Assembly (NCBI GenBank): GCA_019217005.1
Contig: JAHBNG010000156.1
Coordinates: 1-29,815 of the forward strand
Source: Chloroflexi bacterium TSY
GTDB taxonomy: Bacteria; Chloroflexota; Anaerolineae; Caldilineales; Caldilineaceae
DNA: 29,815 nucleotides
Reading direction: 5' to 3'
The translations under genes were made by a program, and so were the position numbers. Positions 14,568-21,437 of this stretch are shown here, piece by piece (position 1 is the stretch's first letter; each line of letters starts with the position of its first letter). The notes under the pieces are model-generated. The model saw only the letters and a list, made by a program, of their open reading frames with translations, did no database searches and had not been told where the DNA came from.

Positions 14568-17252
14568 GTGACTATGAGCATACTATCACAAAGCGACACC
14601 CTTTGTCAAGGGGTTAAGCATACAGATTTGACCAACCAGAGCGCAGTAGCGCAAGACAGCACCACCCACACCCCCACACAGCGCGCAAGCGATTCCGGCC
14701 CCAAAGTCACGGTCCACCACGCCCAGCCAGCGAAAACGGAACGAATCACGCTAAAAGAGTTGTGGCAGCGCCAAGAAGAAGAGCGCCGTCAGGCTGACGT
14801 AATCTCCGGTGATGCAGCCCTCCACTGGCTACACGAACAGAACGCAGGCAAGTTCGTACTGATTCCCCAAGGCGGCAAAGTTCCGGCGCGCGAAGGCTGG
14901 AACCAAGCCGAGAATGCAGCCACCCGACAGGATGCGCTAGATCATCCTGAAATGAGCGTCGGTCTGTTGGCGTTCGATGGGATTATCATCGTCGAATCTG
15001 ACTTTGACTTTCCCGGCAAGGTGGCCCAGATCGGCGGCTATGCCGATACCGTCAAAGTGATCCGGACCAACAAGCCCCAGGGCGGCGCTCTCGTTTACCG
15101 TCTGTCTGATAGGATTGCGCAAACGCAGAATTGGACGCCAGAAGGAGAGAAACACCCACACCTTGAACTGAAGGGGATCAACTCCACCGGCACGGCAGCT
15201 TACAAATTAGTGGCGGGTGCCCACAATGGCGGGATCTACCGGCTACATGACACCCAACATGGGATCAAGGCCATCAGCCTGGCAGACTTGGGCGCAATCT
15301 GGCAAACCATCACCGGCGAGCCGCTAAAACACGCGGAGAGCACCCAGGACACCCCCGGACCTACAAACACCTCACGCGTAACGGAACACGCCCAGGAACC
15401 CCCGGTTTTTTCGGCCAGTGCTGATATGACACGCGCGGCCCTGGCCACTATCACCTACCGCCCGCATTATGAGGCCTGGCGTAACCTCGCATGGGCCGCC
15501 CATGCTGCTTTGGACTATAACAGCGACCTGACAGAGCAGATTCTGATTGACTGGCGACCGGAAGAGCAACCAGGAGAGTATAAAAAACTCCTGGCCAGCG
15601 ACATGCGCGGCGGCGTGGGGGCCGGTACGCTCTTCTACATGGCCAAGCTGAACGGCTGGGAACCGCCAGAGCGCACCGAGCCGACGCGATTCACAGATGA
15701 GGCCACCGGCGTATCGAAGACCCTGGCGGAATGGTTGGACCTGGCAACCGTGGCCATTGCCGCGCGAGACGGGAACAGCGATCTAGTGAACCGTGCGGGG
15801 CTGGGCGTGATCGCCGCCTTGCGGCGAACTGGTGAGATTGAGCATTTCATATCGAGCCGATACCTAGCGGACCTGGCCGGAATTTCGCGGGATAGTGCCC
15901 AACGTGCCCTCCGGTTTCTATGCCCCCAATTGATGACCGCATACCAGCGGGGCCGCGAGCGCGACCTACTTAAGGCGCGTGAACTGTTGGCCCAAGTGGA
16001 GCAATTCACAGACGGGGCCGCGGCGCTAAAATTACTGACGGGGAAACAGCGGGCGACCGTAGCCGATAGAATGCGCCGGCATGAAAGCAAGAATCTGTTG
16101 GCCGAGGTTGTGATGTACTGTGCCGATCGAGTCGCCAACATCGAGCGCGAATTGACCAGGGTGAACAGCATGATCGCCCGCGGGGAGTGTGTGCCGCTCT
16201 TGGAATCCATCGCCCGCGGCGGCGGGCCATATGCCAACACCTACCGGCTCAATCTGGCCTATCTGGTGGACATTGAACCAAAGTGCGCGCAGCATCTGCC
16301 ACAAAGTCTTAACGACGACGGCCCAGTCGAAACAGTTTTGTGGCAGATGCTGCGCGCACTTTACACCCTCTCTGAGAATCTGCACGATGACGCTTTCCAA
16401 CGCAACCGCCCAGACCCAGATAATGAACACGCGCGCCGACTGTTGGACTTGGCCCAAACCATAGGGGATGAGGGAGAGCGGCGGCGGCGCATTGTCGAAC
16501 TGGCTGGCCGCGTCGATGCCCGGCTATTAGACAGCATCGGGCCAGCGGGCCCGTACATCATAGATGCGCTTGACCAACAGGATCACACATATGAGAGCCT
16601 CGCGGCGGCTGTTGGGATGCATGTGGGTTCGATTCGGCGTACCATCGCGCGCATGGGGCCAAAGCTGGAAGCGATCGGCATTGACCCCCTCGTTGCGATT
16701 TACACAGAAACAGGGTTTGACCAGGACCGGAAAGCACCCTACCGCAAAACAACCCTTTCTCTCTCTGAGGAATGGCGCGCGAATCTAACCACTGCACGCC
16801 AACATATGACCACTGACGGAACTGTCATGAAGCGCACAATTAGACATGCGCGGGAACGGTTGTTACGTCTCTCTCTTCTGAGAGGGCAGATCACAGCGGC
16901 TGAGGTTCTGGCCGACATTGACCGCATCGAGGCCGACTGTCAGAAGCTGCTAGACACCATCGACCCAAGGCAGGCGCTGGACCTGTCCGCAGACCTGGCC
17001 GAGGTCGAGAACAAACTCCCCGACATTCAGCCGATTCGTGATGAGGCGGTATGGGAGTACCTGTTACGACTTGCAATCCAGGGAGACGCGCAGGGCGAGA
17101 CTGCTGAGCGTCTGCTGGACCTGGCCCAACGTGACGCCCTGAATCACTCTGAGTCCGCAGAGCTTAGGGCGCTGGCTAATCGGCTTGGGATTCCGCATTG
17201 TTTCTCTGACATCAAGAATCCGGTAGACGTTGATCGGTTGGAGGATGCGTAG
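14568..17252 (+). CDS. Replication primase-polymerase (Prim-Pol with PriCT-2-like domain)
   Basis: An 894-residue replication protein of a plasmid or integrative element. Residues 1-75 are polar. Residues about 78-250 form an archaeo-eukaryotic primase/polymerase domain: FVLIPQGGKVPAREGWNQAE, then the acidic metal motif IIIVESDFD (139-147), then QGGALVYRL (171-179), then LELKGINSTG. Residues about 290-365 resemble PriCT-2 (WRNLAWAAHAALDYNSDLTE and GGVGAGTLFYMAKLNGW). From about 405 the protein belongs to the triplicated block and has winged-helix-like parts (LADLAGISRDSAQRALRFL; VGMHVGSIRRTIARM). No Walker A helicase motif is present. The GTG at 14568 or ATG at 14574 is the start; it lies in a tandem GACTAGGT repeat without a good ribosome-binding site. 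The histidine usual after GG in motif II is missing. Confidence 0.75.
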   Translation: MTMSILSQSDTLCQGVKHTDLTNQSAVAQDSTTHTPTQRASDSGPKVTVHHAQPAKTERITLKELWQRQEEERRQADVISGDAALHWLHEQNAGKFVLIPQGGKVPAREGWNQAENAATRQDALDHPEMSVGLLAFDGIIIVESDFDFPGKVAQIGGYADTVKVIRTNKPQGGALVYRLSDRIAQTQNWTPEGEKHPHLELKGINSTGTAAYKLVAGAHNGGIYRLHDTQHGIKAISLADLGAIWQTITGEPLKHAESTQDTPGPTNTSRVTEHAQEPPVFSASADMTRAALATITYRPHYEAWRNLAWAAHAALDYNSDLTEQILIDWRPEEQPGEYKKLLASDMRGGVGAGTLFYMAKLNGWEPPERTEPTRFTDEATGVSKTLAEWLDLATVAIAARDGNSDLVNRAGLGVIAALRRTGEIEHFISSRYLADLAGISRDSAQRALRFLCPQLMTAYQRGRERDLLKARELLAQVEQFTDGAAALKLLTGKQRATVADRMRRHESKNLLAEVVMYCADRVANIERELTRVNSMIARGECVPLLESIARGGGPYANTYRLNLAYLVDIEPKCAQHLPQSLNDDGPVETVLWQMLRALYTLSENLHDDAFQRNRPDPDNEHARRLLDLAQTIGDEGERRRRIVELAGRVDARLLDSIGPAGPYIIDALDQQDHTYESLAAAVGMHVGSIRRTIARMGPKLEAIGIDPLVAIYTETGFDQDRKAPYRKTTLSLSEEWRANLTTARQHMTTDGTVMKRTIRHARERLLRLSLLRGQITAAEVLADIDRIEADCQKLLDTIDPRQALDLSADLAEVENKLPDIQPIRDEAVWEYLLRLAIQGDAQGETAERLLDLAQRDALNHSESAELRALANRLGIPHCFSDIKNPVDVDRLEDA

Positions 17253-17497
17253 CTATGGCGTGAGATTCAGCCATTTTTGGACCGGTGTAACGCACCCAGA
17301 TATGGGACCCATCCGCGCGGCGGGTGCGTACGACCAGACTATTGTGGCTGGTCAGGTTCAGCAGCGTCTTGATCGCTGTGACGGCACTTCATCCCCCCTC
17401 ATCGACGTCGATGACCAGACAGTCGATGCTTCTGGGGATCACCCCTAGTAGTGGTCGCTGATCGGGGGCGGCTGGGGGACTATTTAGATGCCGGCGG
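15783..17497 (+). repeat. 1.7-kb block, copy 2 of 3 (intact context)
   Basis: Counterpart of 7404-9112 and 26181-27868. Here the block is continuous with the front of the primase-polymerase gene on the left and with the front of the second primase-polymerase gene on the right (minus strand), so this is the likely source. All small indels seen in the other copies are absent. Confidence 0.95.
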
Positions 17498-17682
17498 ATC
17501 GCGTCATCATCCGGGGCTGTCTCGGAGCGTTGCCAACCGGGAACCAATGGCTGTTTGTTGGGCACACACAGGACGAAATGCGCACCCCGCGCGCGCAGAT
17601 TGCAGAGCGCGTCCAGATCCGGGGTGCGCATTTCGTCCGTGATTTTCTGAACAGACTCACTTTGCGATATAATCGAAGTCAT
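17253..17682 (-). pseudogene. Second primase-polymerase, N-terminal part with nonsense mutation
   Basis: The start ATG at 17682 is preceded by AAGGAGACTGCA, a strong ribosome-binding site. The protein reads ARGAHFVLCVPNKQPLVPGW, then LLGVIPRSIDCLVIDVDEGG, a stop at 17389-17391, and in the same frame SAVTAIKTLLNLTSHNSLVV, then RTRRADGSHIWVRYTGPK. This is a canonical primase-polymerase core: acidic motif IDVD, then the sxH motif DGSHIW. The TGA stands where relatives often have Trp, so one G-to-A change explains it. The frame fades as it runs into the end of the convergent primase-polymerase gene and has no ATPase part. It is distinct from the 894-residue protein and keeps the histidine which that one lacks. 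Confidence 0.75.
17571..17638. repeat. Perfect 19-bp inverted repeat inside the second primase gene
   Basis: Arms GGACGAAATGCGCACCCCG at 17571-17589 and its exact complement at 17620-17638 with a 30-base GC-rich loop. It lies about 45 bp inside the coding region from the ATG at 17682, so an mRNA hairpin there could affect early translation. Confidence 0.8.
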
Positions 17683-17698
17683 TGCAGTCTCCTTCGCC

Positions 17699-17748
17699 CC
17701 CCGACGCAATCCGGTTCACCTCATCACCATGCGTTGGGGCTTTTTTTT
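17699..17748 (+). terminator. Rho-independent terminator
   Basis: Stem CCCCGACGCA (17699-17708) with TGCGTTGGGG (17730-17739), one G-T pair, followed by C and eight T residues (17741-17748). It would end plus-strand transcripts coming from the primase-polymerase gene, and lies upstream of the convergent second primase gene. Confidence 0.75.
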
Positions 17749-17751
17749 GTG

Positions 17752-17792
17752 AGAACTCCATTGCTCTACAGAAGCAATGGAGTTCTGGTTTT
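17752..17792 (+). terminator. Second terminator-like hairpin
   Basis: Perfect 14-bp arms AGAACTCCATTGCT (17752-17765) and AGCAATGGAGTTCT (17773-17786), then GGTTTTTA. The eight T residues before it read as an A-run on the other strand, so it may work in both directions. From here to 18217 no gene is recognised; the stretch is AT-richer and holds only short frames. Confidence 0.7.
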
Positions 17793-18217
17793 TATAGACA
17801 GTTATCTCAAAGGAACGATGAGGGACTCGTTCTTTCGTCTATTTTACTTGCACGTTATACGCAGTGCAAAATGATACGCTGGAGGAAGTGAACACGGTGT
17901 GGCGAAACATATCGTATGGTCGAGCGTGCTATCCCGCTGGGGGTCAAAATCGCTATAGATAAGATCAGTTTATCTAACTACGGAAGGGCACAGGTATCTT
18001 TTTATGACTCATAATTTTTTTGCTAGTCAAACCCAACCATCTCTTATCAAAACTCAAATAGTGCACAAGTATTTTAACCCCTGGGCAACTATTATGTGAA
18101 ATTTGTCTCAACAAATTGCTTCGGCTCAATATGGATTCCAAGGATCGAAAAGAGGAGAGAATTTGAAAGAAAAAGGTTTCGTGCATACGCTAAAGGTAGG
18201 AAAAACCGAAAAAAGGG

Positions 18218-18297
18218 AGGGGTGGTTCAAAATTAGGTTTACACTTTTGATATATAGACAAAAATCTATATGAGACCGTTTTCTCTCTGAGAACCGG
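18218..18297. mobile_element. Solo left end of the IS
   Basis: These 80 bases are identical to 13371-13450, the left end and leader of the IS at 13372, up to CTCTGAGAACCGG. Beyond that the sequence becomes the inverted repeat bracketing the restriction-modification operon. No transposase part is attached. Confidence 0.85.
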
Positions 18298-18329
18298 ACG
18301 GGTTCGTTCACGCCCGCCCGCTGGTCCAA
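18285..18329. repeat. 45-bp inverted repeat, left arm, beside the R-M operon
   Basis: Starts CTCTGAGAACCGGACGGG and ends CCGCTGGTCCAA. It is the exact complement of 20522-20566. The arm cuts into the endonuclease fragment at 18330-18510. It is related to the ends of the 401-bp element at 11135-11535, but the outer tips (GGACCAGCGGGC) face the operon. Confidence 0.95.
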
Positions 18330-18510
18330 GTACTACAGCGCGCTCAAAGTCACGCCAACCGGGGAGAGTTTGAGCATTTTGATCAATCACCCATTGGCGC
18401 ATGGTTTTTGGAACAAGCATACCCATTCCATCTTGAAAGGTGCTTAGGATTAGCCGGAGTCTTTCAAATTCTAAATCGGTTGGGTATCGTTCTGCAAACA
18501 CTACAGACAT
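18330..18510 (-). pseudogene. Truncated second endonuclease-like gene
   Basis: About 60 codons from ATG 18510, reading MSVVFAERYPTDLEFERLRL, then WVIDQNAQTLPGWRDFERAV. The LPGWRDFERAVAL pattern recurs near the N-terminus of some type II restriction endonucleases, so this is probably the front of a second nuclease of the R-M locus. It lies 53 bp downstream of the methyltransferase stop in the same direction, and the inverted repeat cuts it at 18329. The family match is from memory of the motif and is tentative. Confidence 0.45.
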
Positions 18511-18563
18511 TATTCTAAATTATCGGAGTCTGGTGCATTTAGTACAGGCCCCTAACCCACACC

Positions 18564-19484
18564 TTACTCCTGCTCTGTCTGAAAGTTATTATTCAGACGA
18601 ACAGCCTTAAAACATGCTGTGACTTCTAATGGGGGAAGTTCACCGATCCCTGTGAGTATAAAATGCTGCATTCGTTCTAAAATCGGTTCACATTCACCGA
18701 TTTCAGCCCCGACCCATTTCCTGTCGTTTCTTTCTGCTACTTGATATGTGATCCCACCTCCCCCAAATGGGTCTAAAACAATGTCTCCTGGATTCGTAGA
18801 CATCAAAACTGCTCGTTCAGGAATCATCGGTTTTAATTCATTTGCGACTCGTGTCTTGAATTTCCTATGCCTCACTGGTGATGTGTCTTCCCAGAAATCT
18901 GTTAGATTCAACCCATCTTTGTGTAGTTTTCCTCTATGACCCCCATAGTCCTTAATTTCTTTCCCGCAATGTCTGCAAGTAGGTATCGGAACTCGCAACT
19001 TATTAACTATGTAAGGCTCCCCTTTTGTGTAATAGAGCAGTCCATAATGGGCCGGATACAGAGTTTTCCCCCGTGGGTATGTATTCTTCATAGTCAAAGC
19101 TATCCAGTTTCTAAAGACAAGTTTTGCCATTAAAAAGTAACCTGTGTGGATAAGCCATCGAGGGAGGTTATATACAAATAAACTCCCCCCTGGAACTAAA
19201 ACTCTTATGCATTCATCTAACCAGGAATAAGTCCAGTCTAGGTACTCATTTTCTTTTAGGTCGTCTGATATCCCTTTGCCATATTCCTTATTTAAGTTGA
19301 AGGGAGGGTCAGCGAACACACAATGGATCGACTCATCTTTGATTGTTTTGAGGACATCGAGACAATCCGCATTAAAAAGTATTCCCTGAGAAGTTGTTAA
19401 ATATGGTGGTATCGATAAAGAGGAAAGGAAGTCTCCATTCGCTACTATTTTATCAACAGCGACGGAAAACAAATTTTCTTGCAT
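18564..19484 (-). CDS. DNA methyltransferase of a type II R-M system
   Basis: A 306-residue N4-cytosine or N6-adenine methyltransferase that protects host DNA from the neighbouring endonuclease. The catalytic motif DPPF is at residues 59-62 (CVFADPPFNL), before the SAM-binding motif DPFGGGG at 238-244 (GDIVLDPFGGGGITYQVAER), so the domain order is of the beta type. Between them is a short zinc-finger-like insert (CRHCGKEIKDYGGHRGKLHK). It follows the endonuclease gene by 74 bp, in which a copy of a likely controller-binding motif is found. The ATG at 19484 has only a weak GGGGTG upstream. The protein looks complete. Confidence 0.88.
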   Translation of the reverse strand: MQENLFSVAVDKIVANGDFLSSLSIPPYLTTSQGILFNADCLDVLKTIKDESIHCVFADPPFNLNKEYGKGISDDLKENEYLDWTYSWLDECIRVLVPGGSLFVYNLPRWLIHTGYFLMAKLVFRNWIALTMKNTYPRGKTLYPAHYGLLYYTKGEPYIVNKLRVPIPTCRHCGKEIKDYGGHRGKLHKDGLNLTDFWEDTSPVRHRKFKTRVANELKPMIPERAVLMSTNPGDIVLDPFGGGGITYQVAERNDRKWVGAEIGECEPILERMQHFILTGIGELPPLEVTACFKAVRLNNNFQTEQE

Positions 19485-19523
19485 CCAAGCACCCCGTGAG
19501 CTAGTGTTTTACGAAGGAATTAT

Positions 19524-19533
19524 GAATACTATA
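19524..19533. promoter_or_regulatory. Candidate controller-protein site upstream of the methyltransferase
   Basis: The 10-mer GAATACTATA lies about 40 bp before the methyltransferase ATG. The same 10-mer occurs in opposite orientation at 20492-20501 upstream of the controller gene. It is found only in these two upstream regions of the operon as far as I noticed, which makes a regulatory role plausible. Confidence 0.4.
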
Positions 19534-19558
19534 ATATACCATGAGCCGTGATTTTTGT

Positions 19559-20161
19559 TTATATCAAGGCCCTTCCATCAGTCCCTTTGGCAATTTTTTC
19601 AACGGCCTCACTTGTAGCATCATGTTCGACAGCAATTACACTCAGCGTACCAACTGAATGGGTTAGGTTTAACGAACGCCAGACATCAAAATATGGCTCT
19701 AACTCACCAAAGTTGCCAACTCGGTCGGTCAAGTATGTATATAAGCTACTCGTAGGAAGAATCAAGGTTCCACCAACAAGAACGCCTCTTAACATTCCGA
19801 TGGCTATTTTGTTCAAGGCACGATGACTAGAGGATATATTTCCGGTTTCCCACTCTACAGCAAAATATTGACTGCCGATTTGTTTAGTCGCATCTATGGC
19901 GCCAGGGCGTTTCTGCACAGCACCTACGTCTAGCCGATTTTCCAGTCCCCAACCTTGGTTTTCCAAATGTGCAAGGAAAGCTTTTTTTATGGGAACCACA
20001 CCATTAGCATTTCTCTCGGGATATATGGTAAAAGTCGATGCCCCTATGGGCCATACCACACGGGCTATGGCCGCTGAAATGTCTGCTTCTATCCCCTTGT
20101 ATTCCAAGGTGCTTCGAAAATTCCCCTGGTCAATAAGAATCTCTTTTCTTATCAGCTTCAC
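19559..20161 (-). CDS. Type II restriction endonuclease, BamHI-like active site
   Basis: A 200-residue endonuclease, close to the length of BamHI (213). The active site is readable as Asp90 in KRPGAIDATKQIG, then Glu103 and Glu105 in FAVEWETGNISSSHRALNK. A D-x12-E-x-E arrangement with Glu instead of Lys at the last position is the unusual variant known from BamHI (Asp94, Glu111, Glu113). The following SSSHRALNKIA helix and LTDRVGNFGELEPYF recall uncharacterised endonucleases of this group. Its GTG start at 20161 overlaps the stop of the controller gene as GTGA, so the two are translationally coupled. The recognition sequence cannot be predicted. Confidence 0.75.
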   Translation of the reverse strand: MKLIRKEILIDQGNFRSTLEYKGIEADISAAIARVVWPIGASTFTIYPERNANGVVPIKKAFLAHLENQGWGLENRLDVGAVQKRPGAIDATKQIGSQYFAVEWETGNISSSHRALNKIAIGMLRGVLVGGTLILPTSSLYTYLTDRVGNFGELEPYFDVWRSLNLTHSVGTLSVIAVEHDATSEAVEKIAKGTDGRALI

Positions 20162-20418
20162 GATAGGTCTTCCTGACTCGTTGCCGCTGAAGATGCCAAG
20201 AGTTCATTTTCAACTAATAGGATAATTTGATGGGGAGGAACGGAGAGAGCCTGAGCTATTTGAAAAAGGGCAGATAATGAGGGGCTTTTTAACCCTCTTT
20301 CTAGCTGGCTAATATAGGTGCGATGGAGGTCGCTATTTGAGGCTAAGTGTTCCTGAGAAATTCCTTTTTCATTACGAATTCTTCTCAGTACAGTGCCAAA
20401 AGCCCGCTCGATACTCAC
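20158..20418 (-). CDS. R-M controller protein (C protein, XRE family)
   Basis: A small XRE-type helix-turn-helix protein, 86 residues from GTG 20418, or 92 from TTG 20436. GGGAAGGG lies a suitable distance before the GTG. It reads FGTVLRRIRNEKGISQEHLA, then DLHRTYISQLERGLKSPSLS, a typical XRE fold with Q-x3-A and a recognition helix RTYISQLERG. Position directly ahead of and overlapping the endonuclease gene identifies it as the timing regulator that delays endonuclease expression until methylation is complete. It probably binds the GACTATAGT palindrome upstream. Confidence 0.85.
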   Translation of the reverse strand: MSIERAFGTVLRRIRNEKGISQEHLASNSDLHRTYISQLERGLKSPSLSALFQIAQALSVPPHQIILLVENELLASSAATSQEDLS

Positions 20419-20488
20419 AAAAGTTGCCCTTCCCAAAGATATTGAGGAGTTTTAGGGATTGTAGCAACCGAAGATACTGAGCACCACA

Positions 20489-20501
20489 GACTATAGTATT
20501 C
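20489..20501 (-). promoter_or_regulatory. Candidate C-box upstream of the controller gene
   Basis: The plus strand reads GACTATAGTATTC, containing the perfect palindrome ACTATAGT. Controller boxes commonly have a GACT...AGTC style. The overlapping 10-mer GAATACTATA (minus strand) recurs upstream of the methyltransferase. It lies about 70 bp before the GTG start. Confidence 0.45.
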
Positions 20502-20521
20502 AAGACCGAGTCAAAACTATG

Positions 20522-20566
20522 TTGGACCAGCGGGCGGGCGTGAACGAACCCGTCCGGTTCTCAGAG
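20522..20566. repeat. 45-bp inverted repeat, right arm, beside the R-M operon
   Basis: Exact complement of 18285-18329. It continues with TCAAACCAGGG, also seen at 11172 in the 401-bp element, so the family similarity extends at least 11 bp beyond the 45-bp arm on this side. Confidence 0.95.
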
Positions 20567-20873
20567 TCAAACCAGGGGCAAAACCGTTTTTGACACTATT
20601 TCGGCATTTGGGCACTATAAAAAAGCCAAAAATCGATAGAAAAAAAGAGAGAGAATGCCGTGCACGCTCTGGCATCCCCATTAAATCATGCATGTATCCA
20701 CGTGATACGGGCATCCCTGCCAGCCATGCACTATACAGCAGCATCGCATTCTCACGAGACCGCCGGATGTGGCGGCTGAAGTCCCTATAATCGTGCGTGC
20801 GCCGCTCCAGTTGGTTGATGCGATGTCGTGCCTGTCGTAATTCATGCTGCAGCTTCAACAGTTCAGCAGTCAT
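20567..20873 (-). pseudogene. Small coiled-coil gene truncated by the repeat
   Basis: From ATG 20873 it reads MTAELLKLQHELRQARHRIN, then QLERRTHDYRDFSRHIRRSR and WLAGMPVSRGYMHDLMGMPE. A basic coiled coil is followed by a segment that looks like a DNA-binding helix pair. After about residue 72 the frame becomes hydrophobic (LSFFLSIFGFFIV) and then enters the inverted repeat, so the C-terminus is probably not original. A diverged fragment of the same kind lies at 13249 beside the IS. The function is not recognised. Confidence 0.45.
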
Positions 20874-20958
20874 CGCCCAACCCCTCCCTCGCTCTCAGAT
20901 AGGCGTAATGCTCTGTCACTCTCATTTCAGCGATATCGTAGCGTCGCTCGTCTCTCAC
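20863..20958 (-). CDS. Possible 31-residue leader peptide
   Basis: A short frame from GTG 20958 reading VRDERRYDIAEMRVTEHYAY, then LRAREGLGDDC. Its stop overlaps the start of the coiled-coil gene (ATGACTGCTGA), the layout of coupled genes. No family is recognised; confidence rests only on the overlap. Confidence 0.25.
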   Translation of the reverse strand: MRDERRYDIAEMRVTEHYAYLRAREGLGDDC

Positions 20959-21106
20959 TCCGTGAGTGAGACCTCATAGTGCTGCATACCAGTCGAGGAG
21001 TGTCGAAGCCCCTGCCTGCGGTTGTATAACAGTGCCACGATGGATGAGATGGAGGTCGCCACTAACCAATAGGGACTTTCCAATGGGTTACTTGACTAGT
21101 AATGTT

Positions 21107-21437
21107 AAAGGTGTGACACCCTGTGACAGGGGTGTGACACCCCCCTGTCACACCTTTTTTGCTAGTTTCTCAGAAAGAAATGATATATATATATGTTTTG
21201 TGACAGATGTGACAGGGTAAAAAAAGATATATGGTACTTATAAAACTTTTGTGTGTGGGGTAAACAACATACACACAAAAGTGGTTAGTAGGGGGGGGTT
21301 ATGTTTTTTTCCTGTCACACCTGTCACACCTGTCACGCCCTCTGTAACAGGGAGGCGTTTCTCAGAGAGAAACAGGGGGTACAGGGGGTGTGACAGGGGG
21401 TGTGACGGGATGTTTTTTCCTGTCATCCCCTGTCACA
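21107..21437. repeat. Iteron-like array of TGTGACAGG repeats with hairpins
   Basis: At least eleven copies or near copies of TGTGACAGG or its complement occur here, including three in exact 9-bp tandem at 21311-21337 and others at 21122, 21144, 21199, 21208, 21389, 21401, 21419 and 21429. Perfect inverted repeats are AAAGGTGTGACA/TGTCACACCTTT (21107-21118 with 21146-21157, followed by T residues), ACTTTTGTGTGT/ACACACAAAAGT (21245-21256 with 21271-21282) and GTTTCTC/GAGAAAC (21357-21373). An AT-rich part lies at 21181-21250. The array directly follows the end of the replication ATPase gene, and the last repeat overlaps its stop. An origin with initiator-binding repeats is the best guess; a decayed repetitive protein tail is the alternative. 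Confidence 0.65.

Noticed and set aside
15635..16240. Minus-strand frame of 201 codons opposite the primase gene
   Set aside because: It is opposite a gene with clear domains, is Arg/Ser-rich in the way of antisense frames of GC-rich genes, and has no start signal.
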